A DNA stretch of 64,000 nucleotides, from NCBI GenBank assembly GCA_028751875.1, contig CM054140.1, positions 15,298,678 through 15,362,677 on the forward strand, in the 5' to 3' direction. Numbering within the stretch: position 1 is the stretch's first letter; every line of letters begins with the position of its first letter. The translations under genes were made by a program, and so were the position numbers. Source of the stretch: Rapana venosa (Eukaryota > Mollusca > Gastropoda > Neogastropoda > Muricidae). Shown one piece after another: positions 52,060 to 64,000 of the stretch. The notes under the pieces were generated by a model. It did not search any database and was not told where the DNA came from. It was given only the letters and a program-made list of their open reading frames with translations.

Positions 52060-52672
52060 TCCATGAGCTTGGTAGTGTGTGTGTGTGTATGTGTGTGTGT
52101 GTGTGTGTGTTGTGTTGTGTGTGTGTGTTGTGTGTGTGTGTGTGTGTGTGTGTGTTGTGTGTGTGTTGTATGTGTGTGTGTGTGTCTGTGCATTTGTGGG
52201 TGTATACAGAGAGAGGGGAGATAGGAGGGAAAGTGTGTATGTGTGTGTGTGTGTGTTTGATACACGCTAGACAGAGAGATATAGAAGGATGGAGAGAGAG
52301 AGAGGGTGTGTGTGTGTGCGTGTGTGTGTGTGTGTGTAACATAGGTTTGCATGCTTGTCTGTATGCGTGAACGTCATTGTCTTTTGATCGAAAATGATCC
52401 TAAAATTGTTTTGCCAATATGCATGGGGATTGGATGTATGAGGATTAAAACATGCATGTTTACCTAGAAGTGAATGCACAGTTATAGCTTGACAGGGTAG
52501 GAATAAGAGTAATCACATACTCTAATCACATTCATTTGAATTGCCTTTTAAATGATGACTGTACTCTAAGCAGGTTTTTAGTATCTTTTTCAGTGAACTG
52601 TTTTTCACTGATTAACTTCATTTTGATCATTTTTTGTTTTCATATGCTGTATTTTTGCTTTGACTTTATCAA

Positions 52673-52731
<59 letters not shown>

Positions 52732-53190
52732 AACTGACAGACAGACAGAGAGTGCTTGTGTGTTTGTATTTTGTGAACAGGGCCATTCTGCTTTGCTAAC
52801 ATTATTTAGTGTTTAACATATTTCTTCAACAATGTTTATTGTAGAACTGATACTATTTTATTGAATGAAGCGGACCAGATCATGTCTTTAGCATGGAATA
52901 ATTTTCTTGAGATTAAACTGCTTTGTGTATGTACAATGGAATCCATTGCTTAGATCATTTAAATCAAATTGCTGAATATTGAGGTGGAGGTTTGCATACA
53001 ACTGAATATTTTTTTTATATAGATTGCATTGATTGAATTCTCAAGTCTTTTGGCATGTGAATGTGTGTGTGTGTGTGTGTGTGTGTAGCACATTTCTTAC
53101 TTTTCTAGATAAACAGATGTTTGTAAGAATATCAAATGTGTATATTGTTTTATGGAAAGTGCGTTTCATAATCCTCATCAGTGTGTTTAC

Positions 53191-53253
<63 letters not shown>

Positions 53254-53525
53254 CAGCTGTCAGTTTTCCCCACTTTCAGCTGCTCTTAGCTACTATCCAT
53301 TCCATCCCATCCCAGCCCAGCTGGTGCTGATTAATTACAGCAGGAACTGACCACACTTGGACTAGGTAAAAGGAAGGGGTGCTCTAAATTTAGCACTCTT
53401 GACTGAGTTGTGGTGGTAGTGTTGGATTTGTGTGATGTGGTGTGTGTGTGCGTGCGTGCGTGTGTGCATGTGTGTGGTGTGTGCGGCGTGTGTTTTCAAA
53501 TAAAAGCATAGGTGCCTGCTACCAT
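52060..53525 (+). other. CTNS: Probable CTNS 3' UTR
   Basis: There is no further coding sequence after the TAA. The stretch is built of TG/GA microsatellites (52076-52180, 52677-52729, 53196-53250) and AT-rich sequence. An AATAAA at 53499-53504 is the best poly(A) signal I see, so transcription could end near 53520. The end point is inferred. Confidence 0.45.
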
Positions 53526-53749
53526 TAGATCGTATCATGAAAAATGTCTGTTTTATGAGCTAAAGCACATTTGATCCTTAGCTTTCTATTAAAACTGAAA
53601 CACCGGAGAGTTTCCAATGAAAGTTGATTCATGCATAACTTCACAGGTATTTTACAGTTATGTATAGTCACTTTGGGATTATGGTGTGTGCTTGCTGTGA
53701 TCGCTATGTAATCCAACTGCATTACCATTGAAAAGGTTGTTTGTGTAAT

Positions 53750-53850
53750 GGATTAATTGCATACTGTTCTGTATGTTGCTAATCAATCGATTGCATACTC
53801 TTGTGTATGTTGCTAATCGATTGATTTGCAAACTGTTATGTATGTTGTTT
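53750..53850. repeat. ~34-bp repeat, three units
   Basis: ATTGCATACTGTTCTGTATG and TTGCTAATCAATCG recur twice more with changes. Confidence 0.8.
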
Positions 53851-54009
53851 TGTACCAGTTTGGTTTGCCATTGAAAACATGTTGGTCAGCAACTGCTGCC
53901 AAATTTTTTAAGCTTTTCTTTTTTTGCAACAGAACCTTGAAAGAATTACTTTGTAACAAAAAAAAGGAGGGGGGATGGGGAATCAAATCCCAAGTAAAAA
54001 GTAATGTGT

Positions 54010-54517
54010 AGATGGAACTGGAACAGCACCAGAACCAAACTAAGACTATACCAGAGCTGTGTACTTTCCACCCTTTTGTATGGCTCGGAGTGCTGGAGGA
54101 TGACTGAGAGTGACCTCGACAAACTATCCACATTCCACACGAAAAATCTCAGAAGAATCTTGCGCATCTTCTGGCCTGAGACCATCTCCAACCAAGAACT
54201 TTTTGCACGTTGCAACCAGGAAAGCATGGACAACATCATCATGCATAGGCGATGGGGATGGATAGGGCATATCTGCCGTAGGGAAAAGGGAAACATCGCC
54301 CAAACAGCCCTCCACTGGACACCAGAGGGAAAACGCAAACGAGGACGACCCAAGAACACTTGGCGTCGGACTGTCGAAGCAGAGCTGAAGACCTTCCAAC
54401 ATACCTGGGGAACCATTCAGAAGCTGGCCCAGGACAGACAGGAGTGGAGAACATTTGTTGCTGCCCTACGTGCCAATAAGGCACAAAGGCATTGATGATG
54501 ATGAGATGGAACTGGAA
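54010..54517 (+). mobile_element. 5'-truncated RTE-type LINE with 14-bp target-site duplication
   Basis: The insert 54024-54503 encodes the C-terminus of an endonuclease/reverse transcriptase: TKLRLYQSCVLSTLLYGSEC, then RRWGWIGHICRRE, ALHWTPEGKRKRGRPKNTWR and RRTVEAELK. It ends ATTGATGATGATG, the short-repeat tail typical of RTE elements. AGATGGAACTGGAA occurs directly on both sides (54010-54023, 54504-54517). The frame has no stop, so insertion is recent. Confidence 0.88.
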
Positions 54518-54875
54518 GGTGTTAAGATTGATACTTTTTTATCTGCTCTTTTGCTCCCCAGCTTTTATTTTGTTCTTTGATAAGTTTGACTCTAAGATGT
54601 TGGTATTATGCTAGACTGTGAATGATAGGATTGCATGTTTGATATTTCCATGAAATTGAAAAAAAAAAAAAAGCATGAAAAAAATGTGTAGTGCCATATG
54701 AACTTATCTTTGATAGTTTTCTCTATATATTTTGAAATGTCTTCACAATTTTTGTGTACTTTTCTTAGCCAGCTTTTGATAGACTGATAACCTAAAACAA
54801 ATCCTTTGACAGAATGCAGAAGAGCGTAGTGTTAGAAACAAATAGTTCAGTGTGTTTTTGTATGCTTTAGGTCTT

Positions 54876-55030
54876 CTTCTTCTTCTTCCTTTTTTGTCAT
54901 GTTTCTCCCAGGGGAAGTTTGACATTGATGAGCCTTCTCCATCTCTCTCTGTTTTGAGCTTCCTCCTTATTTATGCCCCTTTCTCTAAGATCATCTGCAA
55001 TACAGGCAGCCCAGGTCTTGCTAGCTTTAG
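54876..55030 (-). mobile_element. LINE 3' end with (AAG)n tail, copy 3
   Basis: (CTT)n is followed by TTTTTTGTCATGTTTCTCCC and about 100 bp nearly identical to the complement of 31850-31990 (GCTTCCTCCTTATTTATGCC, CTAAGATCATCTGCAATA). Confidence 0.68.
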
Positions 55031-55164
55031 GTGTTAAGAGGAAAACTCTTTCTCTACAGAGTCTGTACTACCAAGCTGTTTGCCTATCTCCACGTCTTGT
55101 AATTTGAATTAGGAAGTGAAGTGACAGCATCTCTTCGTTTGTTTCTTTGGTTCTGAATCAACCG

Positions 55165-55278
55165 TTTCTTATCCCTGAAGTCACAGTGCAGCTACTTCAA
55201 TGGTGGCTAAAAATGGTCGCATACGCAAACTCCCACTGTTAATGAACCCCAGAGCTCTAGCCAAGGACCCTGGAGAAT
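55165..55278 (+). mobile_element. SINE core family, B-type tail fragment
   Basis: CAGTGCAGCTACTTCAATGG, then AATGGTCGCATACGCAAAC and CCCCAGAGCTCTAGCCAAGG. Confidence 0.6.
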
Positions 55279-56336
55279 GAATGACCTCGGGATGTTGTCT
55301 GAACGTAGGTCATGTTGTTGTCATGTCTTGTTGGTCCTGCAGTTCAACGCCTTGGGGGGTCACCTAGAATATATGTACTGTCTAACTCATCACACTTGAA
55401 AATCACCACGAGACCATAAGTACGCACAGGATGAGAAGTTTATGTGTTTGGTTCTTTTCAAGTACCTCACCTTATAGGCAGCCATACTCCGACACAGGAT
55501 TTTTCTCCCTCTTTTATACTAAAAGCTTGTCATAAATCAGGAGTAGATGATTATTTATTCTTTGTTATGTTTAGAGCTTGTCATACATAATAGTCTCAAC
55601 ATGACTTTTCTAAGCGTAACGCCATGTTAATTTAGGCCTAGACTCTTTGCTTACTGCATCAATAACTGACACAGCTTTTGGCCTGGGCCATCATGTGGGA
55701 GTTTTCTTTTCTTCGCTGCTGTCAGCAGGTCTTGATGTGAGCTAACACAGTAATGGACTGTCAGTTTTACACTCGGTGACTTGAGATGAAGCCAAAGTGC
55801 AAGATGTTCAGGATGCTGCTGATGGCTTTTATTCCTAACACTTTTATCTTTTCAGTGTAGTATTTTAAATAATATAATTTTTGTTTGAAGTTTGTTTTGA
55901 GGCAATTTCTTTTACTATGAATCATATATGTTGTGTTTATCATATTTTTCACATAAAGGGCATTAAAAATTTCCTTTACTTATTTGTGTGGCAAATGTTG
56001 TAAGTATATATTTTTTTAATGAATGTGTGTCTGATACATGACCCTTTTTAAATTAAAAAAAAAAGTTTTATATATTTTGAGGATGTAACAGATGGGTGCC
56101 TATCACAAGCAGATGACTGGAAAAGCAGATGACATTGTTCACAATTTCATTGTGTCACTCCCCTTCAGATGTGGAAATCCACTTTTTATTACAAAGTGTT
56201 AAAAAAATGCTGAATTTGGTTTGTTTATTTATTGCCACCCTCCTTCCTTTAACATTCAGAATCAGCCGGCTAGCTGTTATTGACATGATTATATAAAACT
56301 CTGATTCATGACAAGCATGTTTTGGGCGTGGGATGG

Positions 56337-57045
56337 GCATGGTAGCCGATTGGATTAGGTGACTAACTTCTCCTTATGGTGGTCCTGAAACTGCAAGGTG
56401 TGGGTTTGAATCTTGGCAGGTCCTGGTGGATATGATGAAGGGATGGTATCTTTACAATCCTCTAGATGTGCAGACTGGCCTTGAGGGAACGACTTGCTAC
56501 AGAAAGCTGAAAACTGCAAGAAGTAGAGGAAGCTGGTTGCAAAATCTTCAGTGATGCCTGCCCCAACGGTCTACAAGACTATGGGATAGGTGAAGGAGAA
56601 GGTGTGCAGACCTGATAGTGTCTGAGTGATTACTTCCTCCTGTGTGTGCCCCAGTCAAGATCAACCATGTGTGTAAAGTTAGCCAGCCTGCAGTATAAAC
56701 CAGGGCACTTCATGCCAGATCATAACTACTGCACTTTCTGAGACAAAGCATAAGAGTGGGATTTTCCCGGTCTTTAAAGTCAACTTATGTCCACACCTTC
56801 AAGTGTATATGCTTGTACATTAAAGATCCCAAACGTTTTAAAGATTCTGTAATATAATTATGTCAACATTGGGTGGACATCAGCAGCACAAATTTGTATT
56901 CAAGCCTTCAGTCTTCTCAGGGAACCACTTGTAGGACATAATGTTGGGCGTTCCCCAGCTTAATACCCTGGGATCCACCAAGATTTGTTTGTTTTACAAG
57001 ATTCAGCGCTATATAAATTCCATATATTATTATTATTAATATGCA
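56337..57045 (+). mobile_element. Long tRNA-headed element with CR1-like tail
   Basis: The head has an A-box-like TGGTAGCCGATTGG and a B-box-like GTGGGTTTGAATCTTGGC. About 600 bp of ordered noncoding sequence follows. The end is CAGCGCTATATAAATTCCAT with (ATT)n, the same tail as the CR1-like LINEs at 751 and 9660. This is the usual sign of a SINE mobilised by that LINE. Confidence 0.6.
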
Positions 57046-57569
57046 CTTTTGTCTCACTCATTCCTCCTGGGAATCACCGTGATACCTAAGCACACACTAA
57101 AATTAATAATGAGAAGTTTGCATGTATGACTGTTTTCAATTTCTTTGCCATTGAAAAAGCCATACTCTGACTTGGGACGATTCTTTTTGTCTCTGAAAAG
57201 AGAGGGCGAGTTGTTATGCTAGGAGCTTGTCATTACTGAAAAGGATCACATTCCAAAGCAGAATGACATCTTTAAGTAATTAATATAGACCTTGGCACTT
57301 AGCCTACATCCATTACTGACAACACTTTTGGTCAAGCTGAAGGACATACTGTGGGTGAGGCTGGTCGCCCTCGCTGCTGATTTTGAAGGAGTTTGCTGAC
57401 AGTGCCTGTGTTTGATGTGTATTTGGATGTGATATAGATATATTATGTATTGATATATGGAAGATACTCTGCACTGTGGCCGATTCTTTTGGAAAAGTAT
57501 TACACTTTTTGTTATGTGTATATAGCCTTGTTTATTCTTTTCATTAGAAAATGGAAAGTAGATATGATT

Positions 57570-57571
<2 letters not shown>

Positions 57572-57635
<64 letters not shown>

Positions 57636-57652
57636 GTGTGTGTGTGTGTGTA
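57572..57652. repeat. (GA)n(GT)n microsatellite
   Basis: About 60 bases of GA are followed directly by GT repeats. Confidence 0.95.
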
Positions 57653-57949
57653 CAGCCATGCACACAACCCGTTGCCACACAAGAATTCGCCAAAGCCAAA
57701 CTTAAACTTATAAACTGAATAAAGCAGGCCATATGTAATCTACCATACCAAGCTGTCTTTGGGAACCCCTCTTTGCAAACGGCTGAAAATCACTTTGAAG
57801 GTGAATGCTTCTTTTGTGTTTCTGTGTTCAGGCAGTGTGTCATGGGGAAAGTTGAACTCGTCAGGGCTCGTCCCTCTTCAAATAGCAGGGTGCATGCTGG
57901 GTATGTTGGTGTCTTCCATCCCACTGACCTACTCGCAAAAAGTACATGC

Positions 57950-58130
57950 GGTTTGAACATGCACACAAGGTGTTCTGCATGCATTTGCACATGAGATTTC
58001 AGAAGGCCTTTTGTGCCTGTGGGAATGGATGATAAAATTTATAAGACCGCATGCACAAGGAGACTGGATGAAAAAAAACATGCGAGTGCTTATTCCATTG
58101 TCCTCAAAATAAGAGAAAAGAAAGAGAGAA
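57950..58130 (+). mobile_element. SINE core family, A-type tail, diverged
   Basis: GTGCCTGTGGGAATGGATGA, then ACCGCATGCACAAGGAGACT and GTGCTTATTCCATTGTCCTC. Confidence 0.6.
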
Positions 58131-58204
58131 AGAAATATTTTAGTTTTATCTGAAAGATTTTCATGGAAGTGGAGTTAGTAGTACAAGGGTAAAAAAAAAA
58201 AGTC

Positions 58205-58300
58205 GTTCAACTGGACACCATAGTGTAGGCGCGATCCACGCCATCGTTTACCTTCAGGTGACGAGTACCAGCGTTCTAACCATTGGAATACCCCTTCCCC
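58205..58300 (-). mobile_element. tRNA-like SINE head, weak
   Basis: The complement reads CCAATGGTTAGAACGCTGGT, then ACTCGTCACCTGAAGG and GGCGTGGATCGCGCC, in A-box/anticodon/B-box order with a poor B-box. Confidence 0.35.
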
Positions 58301-58689
58301 CTCCCACCCCCCTATCCCATTGGGTCTCCTTGGTTCAGGGTTCTTGGCTCATAACACCGCTAGGGAAGAACAGCAGAGAGATAGGTATAGATATTATGTG
58401 CCGGACAAAATATCAGTATCCACGGAATGTTTTGGGTCAAAGACTTTGTGTTATAATTTTCGTGACGGATTCTGTCTGATCTTTATCAAAAAAGGACATA
58501 GGTTTCACAGATATCAAGTGTATTGTCACTGTGACCATTTTTCGTCTCTCATAAGCGATGTAATGTTTCTAGAGCTGACGTATCATCACATGACGCGTCT
58601 AACTCGGCTTTTTGGCTGATACACATCATTATCAATTGTCGCTCATTTTTCGCAAAATCTGTTGACATTTTGATCCATGTCTTAGGTGA

Positions 58690-58880
58690 ATGAGGAGTCA
58701 TATAGCTTATTGGTAGAGCGTTGTGCTCATTATCTGATCGTTAGTGAGGGCAAGGGTTTGAATTCCTACTGAGGTGTTCGTTTAAAGGATTTTCATACCT
58801 CCGAAAATCTTCGATGAGAGTATAACACGCAGAATATCTCGCGTGCACCTTAAAAATCCATCTGCTATGGTTGATAGGAT
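58690..58880 (+). mobile_element. SINE core family, head fragment
   Basis: CATATAGCTTATTGGTAGAG is followed by a B-box-like GGGTTTGAATTCC and a decayed core (GATGAGAGTATAACACG). Confidence 0.5.
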
Positions 58881-59339
58881 GCGTGACGTGAACACACACA
58901 CACAGCAGACACCCTGGTTGCTCCCTGGAGAGAGGGATACATGAGTTCTGCGAGGTCTGACAATTTTATTGGAACACCCTTGTGACTGCCCAAGAAGTTT
59001 AGGAAGAAGACAAATCAAATTATTTTAAGCACTATAAGTACACAATGTTGATGTTAACATACCATCAAGTTACCATGAATACAAGTTACAACATGTTCCT
59101 TTTAAAACAGTTCCTAATAGATAAATGGTGCCAACAGCAAAAATCAAAGAGTCCAATTGTGACGTACACGTTTAGTTCATAACTGGCGAATGTGGACAAA
59201 GGAATAATCATTTGAAAAGAAACAGTCACGTTTTAGACGCATTCTGACCTTTTTTCCCCAGTTCTCTCTTTTCCATCCTCCCCTCTCTTGCACTTTGTTT
59301 TTCAAACGAGAATGCTAAACTTAGTTCAGTACCTTTTGG

Positions 59340-59490
59340 CACCAACACTGTTCCATAGGTAGCAGCGATACTTACCACACACGTCTTGAGATCTACCACA
59401 AAACATGACACGGATCAGCGAACATGGCGGAGTCTTGGGACTAATCTGTTCCATCGATCATTAAGTTACGGAGACCTGTCAGGTAAGCTT
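59340..59490. promoter_or_regulatory. Possible divergent first-exon region
   Basis: On the + strand a stretch containing AACATGGCGGAGTCTTGG runs to CCTGTCAG|GTAAGC (exon end 59482). On the - strand ACGTGTGTG|GTAAGTATC marks a donor after 59376. Two good donors pointing away from each other in 110 bp suggest a bidirectional start site, but no downstream exon was identified for either. Confidence 0.22.
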
Positions 59491-61039
59491 GAACACGTGT
59501 GTCCTACGTCGATCTTGCTTTGAACTTGTGGGAAGAGAAGCTGATTTTCAGACTTAACTTAATGGACAGACTGCATAGCCATGCGGGTTTCAGACATTGT
59601 GATTTAATTATAGCACTGTCAGAGTCTTTACTGCTACTGGACGGCTGATTCACATTCCAGTGTCGCCTTGCACATTAAAACGGGAAATTTGCTAGGGGGA
59701 GGGGGGGAGGGGGGGGGGGGGGGGGGGGAAGGCCGGTGGTGGAGGTGATTTTTATATCTCTTTGGAGTGAAAGAAACTAAACACACACATACACAGCAAG
59801 CAAAAGTTTGTTTTCCTGGGAGTATTACTTTTGTGTGATTAAACCGAACAAACTTGATTTCAAACCTGAGTGTTTTGAAAGAATACTACATGATATCTTA
59901 GAAGTCACAGACCGTCGTTCTTTTCTCATTTTCAGCATTTTGTGGCAGTAAAGCAGACGTGGGCAGGTACAATTTTTCTGGCACACTGATAGACTTCCCA
60001 ATTTTGATACAGGCGTGTTTTGGAGGGAAAAAACCCCACTATGTTGAAGCAGACAGAACATAGTTTTTGAGAAAATGCTTTTTGGAATACATTTTCCTCC
60101 CTTATCCTTCCCCCCAAAACATTCATTTTATCTCCTTTCAGATCTTTTTTTTTCTTCTCTAAAAGTAGGGTTACACCTCATAAGATTATACTCGATGCAT
60201 ACTAATCGCAATTCGATCTGGCTTTTGTAAAACCACTGAATCCCTATTACTGTCCTCGCTGCATTGAAAAAAACAAAACCATGAAACCTGCTCAGAATAT
60301 TTGACGTGCACAATTGTGTGTGCAGAAGAGCTTTCCTTTTGCCGTTAAATCCTCCTTGACGTTGACGCACAAAAGATTATTGACCTCTGGGGATCTTTCT
60401 TTTTGGTCCCGGTGACTCCTGTCGACATGTTGAATCTGACGGAATATCGATCACTGCTGACTGTGTTTGCCTAGGAGTGTATAGGCACTGAATGATTGTT
60501 TGTCAAACTGCCGTTCAGGTGACAGTCTGTGTTCATCGTTCCTCGCAACAGACAGACAAACAAACACGCTTGCTTTCCACGTTTACATGTTGATAGTTGA
60601 GTTTTGTTTTGCTTTGTTTTGGTTCTTGTTTGGTGTTGTTTTTTTAAAGATACGATTTTCAGTTTTACTACGAAGTGATAAGATCACATCCGTTGATAGT
60701 TGATTAAGTGATTTCAGGTCTTGATCAAATGTAGGCAAGACAACACACTGAAAAACGAACAGTCTTGGTCAGGTAATTTGAGCCACACTATCACAATTAA
60801 TGCAAAATCAGTGAATTTGATGATACTGAATCTGTTTCGTATTAATTCTTTTTTGTTGTTGTTGAGATCTTTTGGTGTTTCAACTTTGCATTGTTTTGTT
60901 TGACAGGCGGTAATGAGGTGGAGGTGGTTAGCCTGATTGTAGTTTTTCCGTTCATCACGCAGCACACTACACTTGAAACATCTTATGATGCACACGTGTT
61001 GTGGGATTTAAACTCACGACATATCAGTTGGCAATTCAT

Positions 61040-61093
61040 AACACACACACACACACACACACACCACACCACACCACACCACACCACACCACA

Positions 61094-61167
<74 letters not shown>

Positions 61168-61315
61168 ACTACTTCTACCACCACCACAACCACAACAACA
61201 ACAACAACAACAACACACACACCACCACTACTACTACCACCACCACCACCACAACACACACACCACTACCAACACCACCACAACCACATCATCATCCCCC
61301 CCCCCCTTTTTTTTT
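61040..61315. repeat. Compound CA/CACAC/GCAC/CAA/CAC repeat tract
   Basis: Successive (CA)n, (CCACA)n, (CACG)n, (CA)n, (CAA)n and (CAC)n blocks end in a C/T run. This explains the open His/Thr-rich frames. Confidence 0.95.
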
Positions 61316-61374
61316 AAGTGCTCTACAACGTATTTGTAGTTGGCACCAAACACACATAAATATCTCCAAAGAGC

Positions 61375-61460
61375 ACAGACAGACAATGGGTATCGATATC
61401 AATACCTTTTGGAGCCGATCACTTAGCACTCCACGGCTTGGTGAACACAACTAGGCCTTC
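61375..61460. repeat. Dispersed repeat pair, member 1 (member 2 at 62990-63080)
   Basis: ATCGATATCAATACCT, then CACGGCTTGGTGAACACAAC, matches ATCGATATCAATGCCT, then CACGGTTCAATGAACACAAC at 63004-63071, in the same orientation. Confidence 0.6.
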
Positions 61461-62286
61461 CGAATTCTTATCTTTGCTTTTCTATCTATCGATCTTCCTG
61501 CTAGGCTATACTCTTCAATTCTTAGCCTGTGACTTTGCAGAAAATTGTGACAAAAAAAAGAACTTAAACTTCCTGACAGAACGTTTATAAGGTTTAAATA
61601 TCTGATTTATTATGATCGTTCAGACGAGTTGTGCAGTCATTATGTGCAATTTGAATTGGAGCGAAAAACGTCAGCCGTTGTGTAAAAACCATGGAGTTTG
61701 TAAGTGGGGATATATTGTAGGGACATAGAAAAGCTCTGGTTGCCTTGATGTCTTGTGTAGTATTCGATCGCCTTCAAGCGTGTCTTACGACGTCTTCACA
61801 CCTTAGTGTGACCCTCATGGAAAGATAGACAGACTGGTTTTTTTCCCCCCTTCAATGATATGGGGTAAGATGACAATAAAGAAAATGACCATGACCTTTA
61901 AGAAAGGTCACAAGGAGAGGTCATAATGAGAAATGATGGAATTCATAATGACCTTCCTGTTGTGTTACTAAGGGAACCACTGTGGCTTGACTGACCCCCC
62001 CCCACCCCCCCTTCAGTGTCCTGGGAAAGTGGAATGTTATAGAGCCTATGGCTTTGCAGATCAGCGACACACTGTATGCCTGCCATCCAAGCCACTGGCC
62101 ACGCTGGACCACTATTCTATAAAAGATGAACAGTTTTTGCACTGTAAGAGTTCATAAGCGCACTCGCTCAGGGACACCTCAGTTCACAGCATCATGGAAA
62201 AGAATGACCTGGAAATAAGGCCAGAAACCCATGTCAACCCCCAAGGGGAAAAAACCCCAAACAACAAAAACAACAACAGACAAAGA

Positions 62287-62315
62287 CCCCCCCCCCCCCC
62301 CCCCCCGCCCCCCCC

Positions 62316-62331
<16 letters not shown>
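62287..62331. repeat. Poly-C tract
   Basis: About 45 C with one G interruption, followed by CA repeats. A G-rich counterpart lies at 59697-59730. Confidence 0.95.
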
Positions 62332-62346
<15 letters not shown>

Positions 62347-63907
62347 ACCTCCCCGAAAAAATCTCTTTTAAAATAAGCTCAGCTAGGACTCAAACCCACG
62401 TTTGGCTATAATTAAATCACAATTAATTCTGCACCCCAACACAGTGTTGCTAATTGGTATCAAACATTACGCTGCATGAACTTGACTTGAAGTTACTAAG
62501 GAATTCATTTGGAAGTAAATGGCCAATAAATGTTTCTGATATCAAAGTCCACACAAACGCTACGGAATTGAGCGAAATGAATCGCCATTTCATCCCATAA
62601 ATGCCACGAAACATTATTGTCTAAATAAAGAAAATTTTCCCCAAAAATTGTAAACGTCTGTTTGTATTTTGTTGGGTTTAGTCAAACTTTGATGCAGGAA
62701 AAGATTTGCCGGTAAGAGCGTTTCTGAACAAAAAAAAAAGTGCAATAGTGCCTAAGTTAAAATTGTTACTGTGGGCTGGACAAGACAGCTCTGAGACTTC
62801 ATACACACACACTTACTTACTTACTTCTCTTTAGGACCCCCACCCACAATTCATTTAGACGTAGAGCTAAATTGTAGAGTGCCTCTAAAAGCAGGCTTAA
62901 GCATACATGTACCTAGTATTTAGCAAGTCCACAAACGACTTGAGTTCGGTTTCGAACATGGCGTAGGCTTGCTAGCTCAAAGGACACTAACGTCTAACGG
63001 ATATCGATATCAATGCCTGGCATACAGTTGTTAAGCCTATCATAGAACACGCCACGGTTCAATGAACACAACTGAGCCCACTGGCTCCCTCCCTGGCCTT
63101 CCTACCCCCCCCCTCTTCCCCCATCCCTCCCCCCTCCTTTCTGTCTTTCATTCTTTGATCTTCATTCCATGGTCTTCACACGTTTGTCCAAGGTCTGTTT
63201 AAACTTGTTTAGCTGAAAACCGAAACCTGGAGGAATATTTGAGAGAAAATATGCATGCCTCAGAAATCAGCAAAGGACAAGACAGTGTTTTGTATGGGCT
63301 TTATTGCTAGCTTATGTTCGGGCTCATTTTAACTTGCTTTGAGCCGTGTAATAAGAGTTAGATTTCACATTTGCATTGATGATTTGAGTTATGGGCAAAC
63401 CCTATGATTATTAAACATTATGATTCCCTAGCATTTTATGGGATCTTAGAAATAAAAAAAAACTTGGAGAAGATCTAAAAACAACAAAAGAGAAGGGATC
63501 CTGACTTTCATAGGACACACACACACACACACACTCACTCACTCACTCACAGTATGGCTCTTCTGCTGTCTGCACCCTGGGATGTTGAGGGTGTGTCTCA
63601 CGTGTGGTGTAGTCATCTCTTGTGCACAGAACCGACCAGCATAAGCTTAAGTCAGTCAGGAGTTTACTTAGGGTACAAAAACCTGTCAGTTTCTGGCACT
63701 GGTAACAGTTTTACATTCTCTTAGCTCTGTGGGTCTGTGGTATGCTAATAAATATACACCGGTAAGATGTATAAGGGGTTGATTTTTTTAAAATCATGTT
63801 TTAGTATGCATGCACATCGTGTCAGTTGAACGTTAGGGAAATGCAAAAAACAGAACTAAAACCAAACGAAAAAAAGCTAGAAGCACAAACCTGCCTCTGA
63901 GAGAGAG

Positions 63908-63940
<33 letters not shown>

Positions 63941-64000
63941 GGGCAAAAACAAAAATAATAAAAGAATATGTAGAAGAAGGGAGAGGAGAAGAAGAGGAGA

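Larger units (their letters stand above)
55280..64000. other. Mostly gene-free stretch
   Basis: Contains the elements listed (56337-57045, 57950-58130, 58690-58880), satellites and unique AT-rich DNA. I see no conserved exon; 59430-61000 and 62430-63900 show nothing I can name. Confidence 0.45.

Noticed and set aside
53946..54484. - strand open frames of 80-156 codons opposite the RTE tail
   Set aside because: They are antisense shadows of the + strand reverse transcriptase segment, which has the conserved motifs.

Overview
The window is eukaryotic nuclear DNA, most likely from a mollusc and probably a gastropod. The reasons are short exons with GT/AG junctions spread over large introns, very dense (CA)n, (GA)n and (TC)n microsatellites and long poly-C/poly-G runs, many tRNA-headed SINEs, and 5'-truncated non-LTR retrotransposons. 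The lineage is my inference from this style and from repeat families I recall in snail genomes; nothing was searched.

Three conserved genes could be rebuilt exon by exon. (1) The last two coding exons of a diphosphoinositol-polyphosphate phosphohydrolase (NUDT3-like) lie on the + strand at 19569-19653 and 20968-21080; the exons carrying the Nudix box were not found. (2) A complete 125-residue mitochondrial ribosomal protein bL55m/MRPL55 lies on the - strand in three exons (35501-35467, 33287-33092, 32308-32162). (3) A complete 396-residue cystinosin (CTNS), the lysosomal cystine/H+ symporter, lies on the + strand in nine coding exons from 35906 to 52059. It keeps both PQ-loop motifs, the acidic residues of the transport path and a tyrosine-type lysosomal sorting signal.

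MRPL55 and CTNS are head to head, with start codons about 400 bp apart. The gap between them holds a TCACGTG E-box and a TCATGTGA box close to the CTNS start, which suggests a shared promoter with MiT/TFE (CLEAR-type) input on the lysosomal side. NUDT3 and MRPL55 converge.

Region by region: 1-6780 has a possible promoter plus first exon (ending at 609) and then repeats. 6824-7935 holds a frameshifted single-copy-looking coding relic. 7935-19568 is repeats, including a 30-bp minisatellite (13851-14376), a ~42-bp tandem array (10580-10900) and four GT-microsatellite units that each carry a hairpin block (15117-15424). 19569-22220 is the NUDT3-like end and its 3' UTR. 22220-32160 is repeats with two unassigned exon-like segments. 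32162-52059 is the MRPL55/CTNS pair, and CTNS intron 2 has received a SINE, a decayed Rex/CR1-like LINE and a young L1/Tx1-like LINE. 52060-64000 is the CTNS 3' UTR, an RTE-type LINE tail with a clean 14-bp target-site duplication, and further SINEs and satellites.

Most long open frames in this window are microsatellite translations, not genes.
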